A stretch of 64,000 nt of DNA from Garcia nutans. Taxonomy: Eukaryota > Streptophyta > Magnoliopsida > Malpighiales > Euphorbiaceae. The notes under the pieces were generated by a model. It saw only the letters and a program-made list of their open reading frames with translations. It did not search any database and was not told the origin of the DNA. The stretch lies in contig CANTUV010000035.1 of assembly GCA_947685225.1 (NCBI GenBank), positions 5,091,501 to 5,155,500 of the forward strand. Reading direction: 5' to 3'. A program made the position numbers and the translations under genes. Shown here piece by piece: positions 12,583-22,813 of the stretch (position 1 is the first letter of the stretch; each line of letters begins with the position of its first letter).

Positions 12583-14013
12583 CTAGAAGATCAAAGCCAG
12601 TACTGCCCATCCCAATGCCAAGCTTCCCACCATCTTCTGCAAGCACCTTATCGTTTCTGCTCCACTCTGCAATTTTGGTTCAACAGATTAAATATTTTAA
12701 AATTTAAAACTACTATTACATCTAAATTTCTAACTTATTTCCTTGTCAGGGAGTTGATAACCTGAAATTTCATCATAAATTGTGTTGAATTACAAATTTA
12801 CAATTTCCCTATGTCTGCGTGTCCAAATTAATGAACTTGATTAATGGATTAATGAGATTTGATTTGAGTCTAATTAATATTAAAAAATAATCACCTTGCA
12901 CTAATTATGAAAACGTAGACGGATTAATAGGAGCAATTTTTCACTTAGATCGGATCTAGTAAAGCCATGTGAACGAAGGAATCTTATCTCATTTGTTTTT
13001 GTTAGTAAACTACAATCACAATCACATGTTGAACAGATCCAAATAGCTGTTCGGCGTTCGCCAATTTGTCACCCATTTTAAAGCGTGTATCTCACGCGCT
13101 TCAAATCGCGTTCATCGGATCAGATACAAACGCTTTCAGAACGAGGAAGTGAAAACCACAAAGCTTGCTTCCACTTCTCGGTTTAAAAGTAGCACAACAT
13201 TTGGAATTTCAACAATGGCTCATCTAGAGTAACAATAATCAGCTCATTTTCGAAAGCTTGATCAGTTTTCACTATTATACGCCTGGTATGCAGCACTAGC
13301 AATATTCTGATTAGAGCTGCAATTAGAGTATTATTGTGGAGTGTTTATCTTTGCATTTAGCCTACATTGCACTCAAAACTCAGACACATTGTAGACAGTA
13401 TTTTGAAGAGGAATAATTAGAAAATAGCACCAGAAAGTACCTCATCATTAGCAGAAGAGGGACCAGGTGAGTTGGCTTCTTCGCTAGGTCCAGGTGCTTC
13501 CGTCGGTGGAGCAGGTGGGCTCGACAACTCTGGAGCAGGAGCTGGTGCAGCAGCATGCTTCTTGGACTTTTTCTTGCTCGGAGTCGGTGCAGGAACCTCT
13601 GCGGTTGGAGCAGCCACAGGAGCTGCTGGAGCATTTTCTGGAGGAGAGCTTGTTGGTGAAGTAATTGGTGCAGGTGATGGAGGAGATTTGGCAGGAGATT
13701 TAGCAGGAGATTTCGCTGGTGGAGAGCTCACTGGAACAGGAGCAGGTGGTGAGCTATGAGGAGCGGCACCAGGTTGAGGAACAGGGACAGTCTGTTTTGT
13801 AGGAGAAGCAGCCGGTGTTTTCGCCGGTGGTGAAGACACTGGAGCTGCAACTGGAGCAGGTGATTTTGGCTTTGCTGGGGCTTTAGCTGGTGCAACAATA
13901 GGAGAAGCAGGAGTGACCGGAGTAGCAGTCGGCGCCGCCGCAGGTCCTTGACCACCGACACCGGCGACAATGATGCACATTAATGCCACAGCAAATACGC
14001 TTTTCCGATCCAT
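12583..14013 (-). CDS. AGP18: Lysine-rich classical arabinogalactan protein (AGP17/18-type), two exons
   Basis: A secreted Hyp-rich cell-surface proteoglycan backbone, expected to be GPI-anchored at the plasma membrane. Exon 1 is 14,013-13,441 and exon 2 is 12,666-12,583. The 774 bp intron has a GT donor at 13,440-13,439 and an AG acceptor at 12,668-12,667. The joined frame is 218 residues. Residues 1-21 are a signal peptide, and mature Gln22 is followed by Ala/Pro/Ser-rich AP, SP and SPP repeats. A KKKSKKH basic patch (147-153) marks the lysine-rich subclass. Exon 2 supplies a small-residue site (SGA, 192-194) and a hydrophobic tail ending LALGWAVLALIF, a GPI signal. The single long reading frame alone runs into the intron and ends in VLSGAIF, so it lacks this anchor. 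Next to SRFR1 and KAI2 in the window, matching Arabidopsis At4g37450. AGP17 is the alternative name. Confidence 0.9.
12667..13440 (-). other. AGP intron
   Basis: GT-AG intron separating the Pro-rich coding exon from the GPI-signal exon. It is AT-rich with a T-rich tract before the acceptor. It holds no recognisable insert. Confidence 0.85.
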
Positions 14014-14020
14014 CGTTAGA

Positions 14021-14076
14021 ACTGAGAGAGAGAGAGAGAGAGCGAGAGAGTAAAATAACTGTGAGAGAGAGAGGGT
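14021..14076 (-). repeat. GA/CT microsatellite in the AGP 5' UTR
   Basis: GA repeats on the plus strand read as CT repeats in the AGP transcript, just upstream of the start codon. CT-rich leaders are common in highly expressed plant genes. Confidence 0.8.
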
Positions 14077-14124
14077 AAAGAAACTTCGAGAGTGCGAGTT
14101 AAAGCTGAAATAATGACAATATTG

Positions 14125-14134
14125 TATATATATA
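14125..14134 (-). promoter_or_regulatory. TATA box of the AGP gene
   Basis: TATATATATA lies about 112 bases upstream of the AGP start codon on the minus strand. This would place transcription start near 14,095 and leave a CT-rich leader of about 80 bases. Confidence 0.6.
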
Positions 14135-14353
14135 GCTTAAAAAGTCACGGACAGGTTTAGATAGATCTGGATCGTTTAACAAAAAAGGTCCCACTTATTA
14201 GCCGTTCGATTAACGAATAAAACCTTATGGGCCCCACAAAAATGGTATCAAAACACAGAATGTGGTGATTGGCACAGTCTGTCAAGGACCCCTCAGATGT
14301 CCAAGTTATGGTGTGTCAACGCATGTGATTATGGAGTATTTTATTAGGGTAAT

Positions 14354-14370
14354 ATACGTGTGCCACGTCA
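14354..14370 (-). promoter_or_regulatory. ACGT-core cluster (ABRE-like) upstream of AGP
   Basis: Plus-strand TACGTGTGCCACGTCA holds two ACGT cores, the core bound by bZIP factors. It sits 340-360 bases upstream of the start codon. Function is inferred from the motif only. Confidence 0.35.
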
Positions 14371-14482
14371 TTAATCTACTTTTGCTATGGCTTTAATTAC
14401 GCTTGTTAACAATTAACATTTAGACGATTCTCTGCTGGCGTTTTTTGGCTCAAGAGGAATTGATCCAGCTGGTGATTATAGA

Positions 14483-14487
14483 GGTGG
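14483..14487. repeat. Target-site duplication GGTGG (left copy)
   Basis: GGTGG abuts the Gypsy left LTR end and recurs at 25,618-25,622 after the right LTR. Confidence 0.92.
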
Positions 14488-17291
14488 TGTCACGACCCAA
14501 CCCGGGGGCCACGACCGGCATGCAGCCAAACCGAAGTCCGACCACATAAGCCTTAGAAACATTCATAACAGTCTAAAAGCAAAACAGTTCAATACTTATA
14601 TAATCCGCAATCCTAGTTCAAATGCAAACCATCAATATAATCAAATCACAATAAAATCATTCGGGAATTCTAATGCAGACAAGTTCTAGTTATTACACAA
14701 AAAGAAATTCGGATTCAATCCGCCCAAAAGTTCAATATCCGGAAATCTCTAAGCAGAAAGATCGCTAAATACAATCACTGAAAACCTGATCGACAATCTG
14801 TAAAGGTGTGAGCGCTTTATAGACGCCCAGTAAGTCTATGAGAGGCAGAGAAACATCTAACAGTTATATAAGCAGTACATATAATACAATCACAAATTAA
14901 GCAATCAAGATGGTGTGTCGGGGTCACCAATCAGTAAACAGTACAGTATAATATCAGTCACATCCGCCCTTATAACTTCTCAGTACAGTACAGTAATCAG
15001 TAATTAGGCATGTAGCCTCAGTAAACAGTATAGGCATTAAGCCTCAGTAACAGTATAGGCATTAAGCCTCAGTAACCTCCTTCCCCATCATGACACACCA
15101 TCACACAGCACAAGTAATATCACATTCAATATTATCACATAAATGCAATCACATGCAAGTTTCTCTGTCTCCTAAAGCATGCGAGGCTGGGTTCGAAAGA
15201 ATAGTATAGTGAATATATAGAAAGGATAATATATATAAAAAGGGTTTATATATGTATATAAGTTGTTAGCAAGTAGCACAACACAAATAATCACAACACA
15301 AATAATCACATACACCCATAGAACTTACCTGGTCTAACAGTCAGCTAAGCAATCCGCCACCCTAAGTCTGAGGTGCTGCTGGACCACCGCCTAACCATTA
15401 ACCATCAATTAACAACCACCCTTACAAATGTATGCAAGTGCAAATGGGAATGCATGACGTGAATGCACACAATTCAATAATTTCCACAACAAGGTTAAAC
15501 CTTTTTGTCAACCAAACATAACTTAACCATCATAATACCACACCTTTAAACTTGCTTTCCAGAATATAAAACATCATTAAAAAGTCCTTACAATTTAAAT
15601 TCATCAAATACCTTACTTAAATAATCAAAATACACAAGATACAATTTTACCGATAAACCTGAATAACGAGTGTCAACTTATAAAATTCAAAACAATTAAC
15701 CTGTAAATGAAAATTTTATAATTTTCAACCAGAAGCTAATTTGATATCTGAAAAGCATCCTACCAAAATTTCATAATTTTTCGAGACTTAGAAGTCTCTC
15801 AACCAATTTTTATTCAAAACAGTATACAACTCACAAGGTATACTGACAGCAGTAGAAAGATCAAATTATTTCAACAATATCACAAACAGAAACATAACCC
15901 AACATATTTTTCTTGTAAACTAGACTTCCAGAGCTTCAACATATATGAAAATCAAATCAAAAACATTTTTACACATTTTAATATGAATTTCAAAAGTTAC
16001 AGTTGATGCAATAGCATCAACAGCACAGTTTGTCAGACAACAGTAGCAAACTTGAATTTTCCAGAAATATACGATGCTCCAAAATCCCAACAATTATTTT
16101 TCTCATAAACTAGACTCAATTTCGAGCCACATATCCAAATTTCAGATTTTTATCACGTTCCAATATTTAATTAAAAATCGAGTAACATACTGTACTGATA
16201 TCACACTTCAGCAGAGAATTAATTCATCCAAAAACTCAAAGAAAATTAATTCGCAAACCCTAATACCCAAATCAATTCAATCAAACCCTAATTCAATATA
16301 TTCATCAAGTTCCAGAACCCACACACTAACCCAATCAATATAATTCAACACCAAAATCCATCAAAACAAAAAAAAAAACTCAAAACCTAACCTATTTTGT
16401 AAAAATCATTTTAATTAAATAATAATTCATATTTAGCCAATTTAATTAAGAAAAATATCAAACCAATATGATATTAATATGAACTAATCAAATGGAAGTC
16501 GAAATAATGCAAAAGGAATCAAGAAAAACCTCAAAAACTCCAAAAAAAATCGAAAAACGGGCTGCTGAAACAGAGGTCAAAACGGCACCTGCGAGCCGCG
16601 TCGCCCAGCCGCCGAACGACAAGCTCCACACGCCGAACGACAGGAGCGCCGCACGCCGAACGACACCCTGCCTCGCCAAACGACACCGGCTAAATGGCAC
16701 TCCCACTGCTAAACGACAGCCACCCGATTTTTGAAGAAAACTTTGATTTTTTTTTCTTTTTCTCTCTCCGGCGGCACAAATAATAAAACCCTCAATTGGA
16801 TGCCCTAACACCCCTATTTATATGATTTTTAATTGGCAAAATACCAATATGCCCCTAAATTAATTTTTTTAATTTAAAAATACCCTAAAACTCTTTAAAA
16901 AATCAAAAAAACACCCAACTAACTTATAAAATTTACAACTAACCCCAAATTTTATTTATTTAATTTATTTTAATTAAAAATTAATAAATATCCGAAAAAT
17001 TTCCGAAACACAACCCCTAACAAAATTATACTTAAAATAACCGTAACGACATTACGGTCACCAAAATGACATCAAAAACAGCAAAACGAAACATGAAAAT
17101 TTTCCGACCTCCAAAATGACCAAAATACCCCCCGAAGCCAAAAATACAATATTATACTCAAAACGACCGTCTCGTCGTCCCGAGTATCAAAAAGACATTC
17201 AAAGGGCACAAAATGACTATTTTGCCCCTAAGGTGCAAAATTACCATTTTGCCCCTAGACTTAAAATCAAACAAAAACCAAGGATTTTACA
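14488..17291 (-). repeat. Gypsy 3' LTR (left copy)
   Basis: 2,804 bp, starting TGTCACGACCC and ending GGATTTTACA. It contains a 25 bp partial tandem repeat GCCTCAGTAACAGTATAGGC (about 15,014-15,076). It also has five diverged copies of CGCCGAACGACA at about 16,609-16,722. Open frames within it (for example 16,074-16,343 and 16,488-16,811) recur in the other LTR and have no domain; they are not genes. Confidence 0.96.
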
Positions 17292-17306
17292 ATCTAACCC
17301 CCTTAA
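17292..17306 (-). other. Gypsy polypurine tract
   Basis: On the minus strand AAGGGGGTTAGAT directly precedes the 3' LTR, the expected place for plus-strand priming. A related block TTTTTAGGGGGTTAGACTG occurs again at about 17,729-17,747. Confidence 0.7.
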
Positions 17307-17760
17307 AGTAATTGCGTCCACGCAATTGAATCCAACACAATCATTATCCATCAAAAACTGTCATACAATAGCTATACACAAATCCGGATGGTATCGTCTA
17401 CTTAGTATGTGTTGTTATGGTTGATCAGGCCATAACCACAAGATACGAAGCACTAATGACCATTCCAGGTTTGATCCATTAGAGTTCATTAAATAAAAAC
17501 CAATTTCAGATAACCAAAACAAAATCAATAAATAGCGCTTAGCGCTCACCCCAGTCAATATCAGTGCCAATCAATCGAGTACAACATCATTACACATACA
17601 CCTTTTCAATAAGATCCATTGCATACAATTGTCAATCATCAGTCACAAACAATATCATGCGATGTATGAGTATAATGTTATGCTGGTATGCAAATGCTCT
17701 AACACTAAAACTGAAGAATATTACAGTCTAACCCCCTAAAAACGATTTCGACCTCGAAAT
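17307..17760 (-). other. Gypsy internal 3' untranslated segment
   Basis: About 450 bp between the end of pol and the purine tract. No coding is seen. It contains the second purine-tract-like block followed by TGTAATATTC, which looks like an LTR-type start and may be an old internal duplication. Confidence 0.6.
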
Positions 17761-20700
17761 CTAAAACATACCTGAAGACTTAAACAGATAGGGATATTTA
17801 GCTTTCATAAGCTCTTCGGCTTCCCAGGTGCATTCTTCAACAGAATGATTGCGCCAAAGGACTTTCACAGAAGCTACATCCTTAGAACGCAACCGCTTGA
17901 CCTGACGGTCCAGAATAGCCATTGGCTGCTCCTCATAAGAATAATCATCACTAATCTCTACAGTGTCCGGAGCTAGCACATGATCAGGACTAGGTACATA
18001 CTTTCTCAACATCGAGATATGAAATGTCGGATGCACAGAAGCCATCTGAGGTGGTAAATCAAGCTTATAAGCAACATCACCAATCCTCTCCAGAATTTCA
18101 AATGGACCAACATACCGAGGAGCTAATTTTCCTTTCTTACCAAACCTCATAACACCCTTGAAAGGTGAAACCTTCAGAAACACTCTATCCCCGACAGCAA
18201 ATTCCAGATTTCTTCTTTTCAAATCAGCATAGCTCTTTTGTCTACTAAAAGCAGTCCGAATACGGTCTTGAATCACTGGTACAACCTCAGCACTATATTG
18301 CAAAAGTTCAGGACCCTCAATTCGACGCTCACCAACCTCCTCCCAATATAATGGAGTCCTACACCTTCTGCCATACAGAGCCTCAAATGGAGCCATACCA
18401 ATACTAGCCTGATAACTGTTATTGTAGGCAAACTCTACCAAAGGAAGATGATCTGCCCAACTACCACCAAAATCAAGAACACACAATCGCAGCATATCTT
18501 CCAAAGTCTGAATGGTCCTCTCCGACAAACCATCCGTCTGAGGATGAAAAGCAGTACTGAAATGAAGATTAGTTCCCAAACCTTCCTGAAGCTTCTGCCA
18601 AAATCTAGAAGTAAATTGTGGTCCTCTATCAGAAACTATAGAAACTGGGACCCCATGAAGACTCACAATCCTATTGAGGTACAGTTTGGCATACTGCGAC
18701 ACTGTGTACTTAGTATTTACTGGAAGAAAATGAGCGGACTTAGTCAATCTGTCAACAATAACCCAGATCGAATCATGCCCACCAGGAGCTTTAGGCAAAC
18801 CGACAACAAAATCCATATTGATTCTCTCCAATTTCCACTCAGGTAGTAGTAACTCCTTAAGCAATCTCGCAGGCTTATGATGCTCATACTTAACTTGCTG
18901 ACAAGATAAGCATTGAGAAACAAACTGTGCAACATCATTCTTCATCCCTTTCCACCAGTACAACTGCTTCAAATCCCGATACATCTTGGTGGAACCTGGG
19001 TGAACTGTGTACTTAGAGAAATGTGCATCCTTAAGGATATCAGTCTTCAAATCATCTACCTTAGGAACACACACCCTAGTACCAAACTTCAAAACACCTT
19101 TATCATCTATAACAAACTCCTTGTTCTCATCGGCTAAGACTTTCTGTCGTAAAATTTCCAAATCCGCATCCTTACTTTGCTCAGAAATAATCCTGTCGAG
19201 AAAATTTGGCTTCACAGCCAAACTAGGAAGAAACACCCCTCTACCATTCACAACTCCTTTGTCAGACATATTAAATGTCCAACCCTCATCAAGCAATTGG
19301 TGAATCTCAGAAATCAAGGACCTCCTCGTCAAACAAATATGTGACAAACTCCCCATAGACTTGCGACTCAAAGCGTCTGCCACAACATTTGCTTTCCCAG
19401 GATGGTACTGAATATTATAATCATAATCTTCCAGAAACTCTATCCACCTCCTCTGCCTCAAGTTCAGATCCCTCTGCGAGTAAACATATTTGAGATTCTT
19501 ATGGTCAGTAAAAATCTCACATGTAACACCATACAGATAATGCCTCCAGATCTTTAGTGCAAACACAACAGCAGCCATCTCCAGATCGTGTGTAGGATAA
19601 TTAACTTCATGCTTTTTCAACTGTCTTGAAGCATAAGCAACCACCCTACCATGTTGCATCAACACACATCCCAAACCAATACCAGATGCATCACAGTAAA
19701 CAGCATAGCCTTCATTGCCCTCCGGCAGAACAAGTACAGGTGCAGATGTCAACCTTTCTTTCAGAAGGTTAAAACTCTCCTCACAAGCATCATCCCAAAC
19801 AAACTTAACACCCTTGCGAGTGAGTTTAGTCAAAGGTGCTGCAAGTCGAGAAAAATCTCTAACAAATCTTCTGTAATAACCAGCCAAACCCAAGAAACTT
19901 CGTATCTCTGTAACTGTCTTTGGTCTTGGCCAATCCATGACTGCCTCAATCTTTTTTGGATCAACCTGAACACCCTCAGAAGATATAACATGACCCAAGA
20001 ACACAACTTTATCCAACCAGAATTCACATTTCGATAACTTGGCATAAAGTTTATGTTTCCTCAGAGTTTGCAAAACCAGCTTCAAATGTTCCTCATGCTC
20101 TTCTTTAGTCTTGGAATATACCAAAATATCATCAATGAACACTACAACAAACCGGTCAAGATATGGACTAAACACTCTATTCATCAAGTCCATAAAAGCA
20201 GCAGGGGCGTTGGTAAGTCCAAAAGACATCACCAGAAATTCATAATGACCATACCTTGAGCGAAAAGCAGTTTTAGGTATGTCACTCTCTCGCACCCTTA
20301 ACTGATGATAACCAGACCGAAGATCAACCTTCTAGAAAAACTTCGCCCCTTGCAACTGATCAAACAAATCATCAATCCTCGGTAATGGATATCTGTTCTT
20401 GACCGTCACCTTGTTTAGCTGCCGATAATCAATACACAACCTCATGGAACCATCTTTCTTTCTCACGAAAAGAACCGGAGCTCCCCAAGGTGAAGTACTC
20501 GGTCGGATGTACCCCTTATGTAACAAATCATTCAGCTGCTCCCTCAACTCTTTAAGCTCTGCCGGTGCCATTCTATAAGGTGGCATAGAGATAGGATTTG
20601 TGCCGGGTACAAGATCAATAGAAAACTCAATCTCCCTTTCAGGAGGTAACCCAGGCAAATCCTCAGGAAAAACATCCACAAAATCTTGCACTATAGGGAC

Positions 20701-22674
20701 GTCTTCTGGTTTAACTTCTTCTTTTTGCACATCCCGAATAGATACAAGATAGGCATCACAACCTTTACGCAACAACCTTCTAGCTCCCAAAGCAGAAATC
20801 ATCTTACAAGGACCAATGGTCTTGGAACCATGGAATGTCACCGACTTACCTTCTTCATAATCAAATCGGACTATCTTAGCCCTACAGTCAACATTAGCTC
20901 CATGACAAGCTAACCAATCCATTCCCAATATCACATCAAATTCCAACACAGATAGGACAATCAAATTTGCAGCTAAATCTGCATCCTCAACTCTGACCAT
21001 ACAGTTACTATAAACATCCACCGTCTCTATCTCATCCCCCAGTGGTGTATGAGCAAACAAAGGCTCAGCTAAAAGTTCATGTGATCTAGATAATCTAGAT
21101 GCAAAGCTAGGTGATATGAATGAATGAGTAGCTCTAGGGTCAATAAGAACATGTGCATCAATTGAACATATAGAGAGTGTACCTTGCACCACATTATTAT
21201 CAGCCCGAGCTTGCTGAGCATTAAGATTAAATACCCGAGCATAATTCTGATTCTGATTCTGGCCTTGGTTCTGATTCTGAGCATTGTTCTGACCTACTGG
21301 CAAAGCGGGTACAACATTCTGCTGCTGATTATTCTGGTGATAACCCTGATTCAGCTGACCTTGGTAACCTCGATAACCTCCATTCTGTCGTCTGCCATTC
21401 TGATTACCTCGGCCTCCATAATAACCTCGACCACCATTACCTCTGCCATTACCATTGCCGTTACCATTACCGTTGCCACGGTTGTTGTTACCCTGATTCC
21501 CTGCTGGTCTCACATAATTCTGCTGCCCTCCTTGATTCTGACCACGCCGAGAATTAGGACAATCCTTCACCTGGTGATCCATCTGTCCACAACCTAAACA
21601 TGCTCCCATCTGTCTCCAGCAGTCTCCTGGATGACGGTTACCACAAAACCTACAAACAGGATGCCCCTGATTCTGATTCTGCAATCGGTAAGTCTGTTAC
21701 TGACCACCTCTATTATTACCTCTCTGATCTCTGTTCTGTCCTTGGTAGCCATGCAAATCATTAGGTCTACTTCTCTTCCTACTAATATCAGTAGTATCCT
21801 CAGTCCTGTCAGTCTTACCTCTGTTTTCCAAACCCAGAGCTGTGTTCCTAGCCAAATGCAACTCAGTGTAGTTATGGCTAGCAACAAAACCATAATACTT
21901 ATTGTTCAGTCCCTCCACAAATCTGCGAGTCATCCGAGCCTCATCCTGAATCAAGTGTGTAGCATAATGTCGCAGGTCCTGAAACTTCTCATAGTACTCA
22001 GCTATGGACCTATCCCCTTGCTTCAACCTCTCAAACTCTTGGCCTTTTTGCCACATAACATTCTCAGGTATGAAATTCTGCATGAACAAGTCCCTAAACT
22101 CATCCCAGAAATGAACCCTATCTCTGATCTCATCATCGAACCACACCTGAGCTGACCTCTTTAACTGATGGCCTGCCAACTCTATAGATCTATCATCAGT
22201 ACTGTTGAGAGCTAAACAAATCCGACGTACCTCATTGATGAAGTATACCGGATCCTCAGTAGCAGAGTTGGAGAATGTAGGTGGGTTCACTCTGATAAAC
22301 TCATTTAACCTCACATACTGGGGTTCAACAGTAGGTGGCTGATCATTGGCTTGCCCAGCATTCTGATTCATATTCTGCACCAACTGAGCAATTCCATTAG
22401 CAAGAGTCTCCATAGATCTACCCATGGTCATCATAGTAGTCATAAATTGCTCCTGACCCACTGCAGCAGCCGGTGCAGCCTCAGGTACAGGATTATTCCC
22501 AAGAGTAGGTGGCTGAGGATCAGGCACAACTCCTGCAGTATTAACATTCCCTGCTGCAGCACTAGGAGGTCTCCCACGTCTACGTGGAGGCAGATTAGCA
22601 CCATCTGCAGTTCCAGAAGTTCCAGCACCAGAGGAACCTCCCCCTATCCAAATTCCAGTACTTCTTTGAGACAT
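17761..22674 (-). pseudogene. Gypsy gag-pol polyprotein, interrupted by two in-frame stops
   Basis: One frame runs 1,637 codons from the Met at 22,674 (MSQRSTG; an upstream in-frame Met at 22,770 is less likely). Gag is followed by a classic CCHC knuckle ([14 protein letters not shown]), Asn/Gly-rich spacer, protease, RT with FIDD (near codon 848), RNase H (DASG, near 995), integrase and a chromodomain-like end. The integrase has an HHCC finger (near 1218-1258) and catalytic Asp/Asp/Glu (near 1288, 1349, 1385). Breaks are a TAA at 21,699-21,697 (codon 326) and a TAG at 20,334-20,332 (codon 781, just before the RT core). The protease active site reads DPRAT, with Arg at 21,135-21,133 where Gly is expected. 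The frame is otherwise open, so these are few and recent lesions. Confidence 0.95.
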
Positions 22675-22793
22675 AACTCCCGATATTAGTATAAACATAT
22701 CGGTTAACGCGGAAGCAAAAGAAACACAGAAAGAATTTTTTCCTAATGATTTCCGGATACAACTAGACAAATTTTAAGTGTGACTGAATCTAA
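22675..22793 (-). other. Gypsy leader between primer site and gag
   Basis: Short untranslated leader. It includes an in-frame 32-codon extension upstream of the preferred gag start that looks unlike gag. Confidence 0.5.
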
Positions 22794-22809
22794 CCTGGCT
22801 CTGATACCA
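22794..22809 (-). other. Gypsy primer-binding site (tRNA-iMet)
   Basis: The minus strand reads TGGTATCAGAGCCAGG, a 16-base match to the 3' end of plant initiator tRNA-Met. It is four bases inside the 5' LTR boundary. Confidence 0.92.
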
Positions 22810-22813
22810 CTTT

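Noticed and set aside
13472..13759. Plus-strand Gly/Ala-rich open frame of 95 codons
   Set aside because: Antisense shadow of the Pro/Ala-rich AGP coding exon.
16074..17424. Open frames of 80-107 codons inside the Gypsy LTR (and copies at 24,400-25,639)
   Set aside because: They are LTR sequence, occur in both copies and on both strands, and show no domain.
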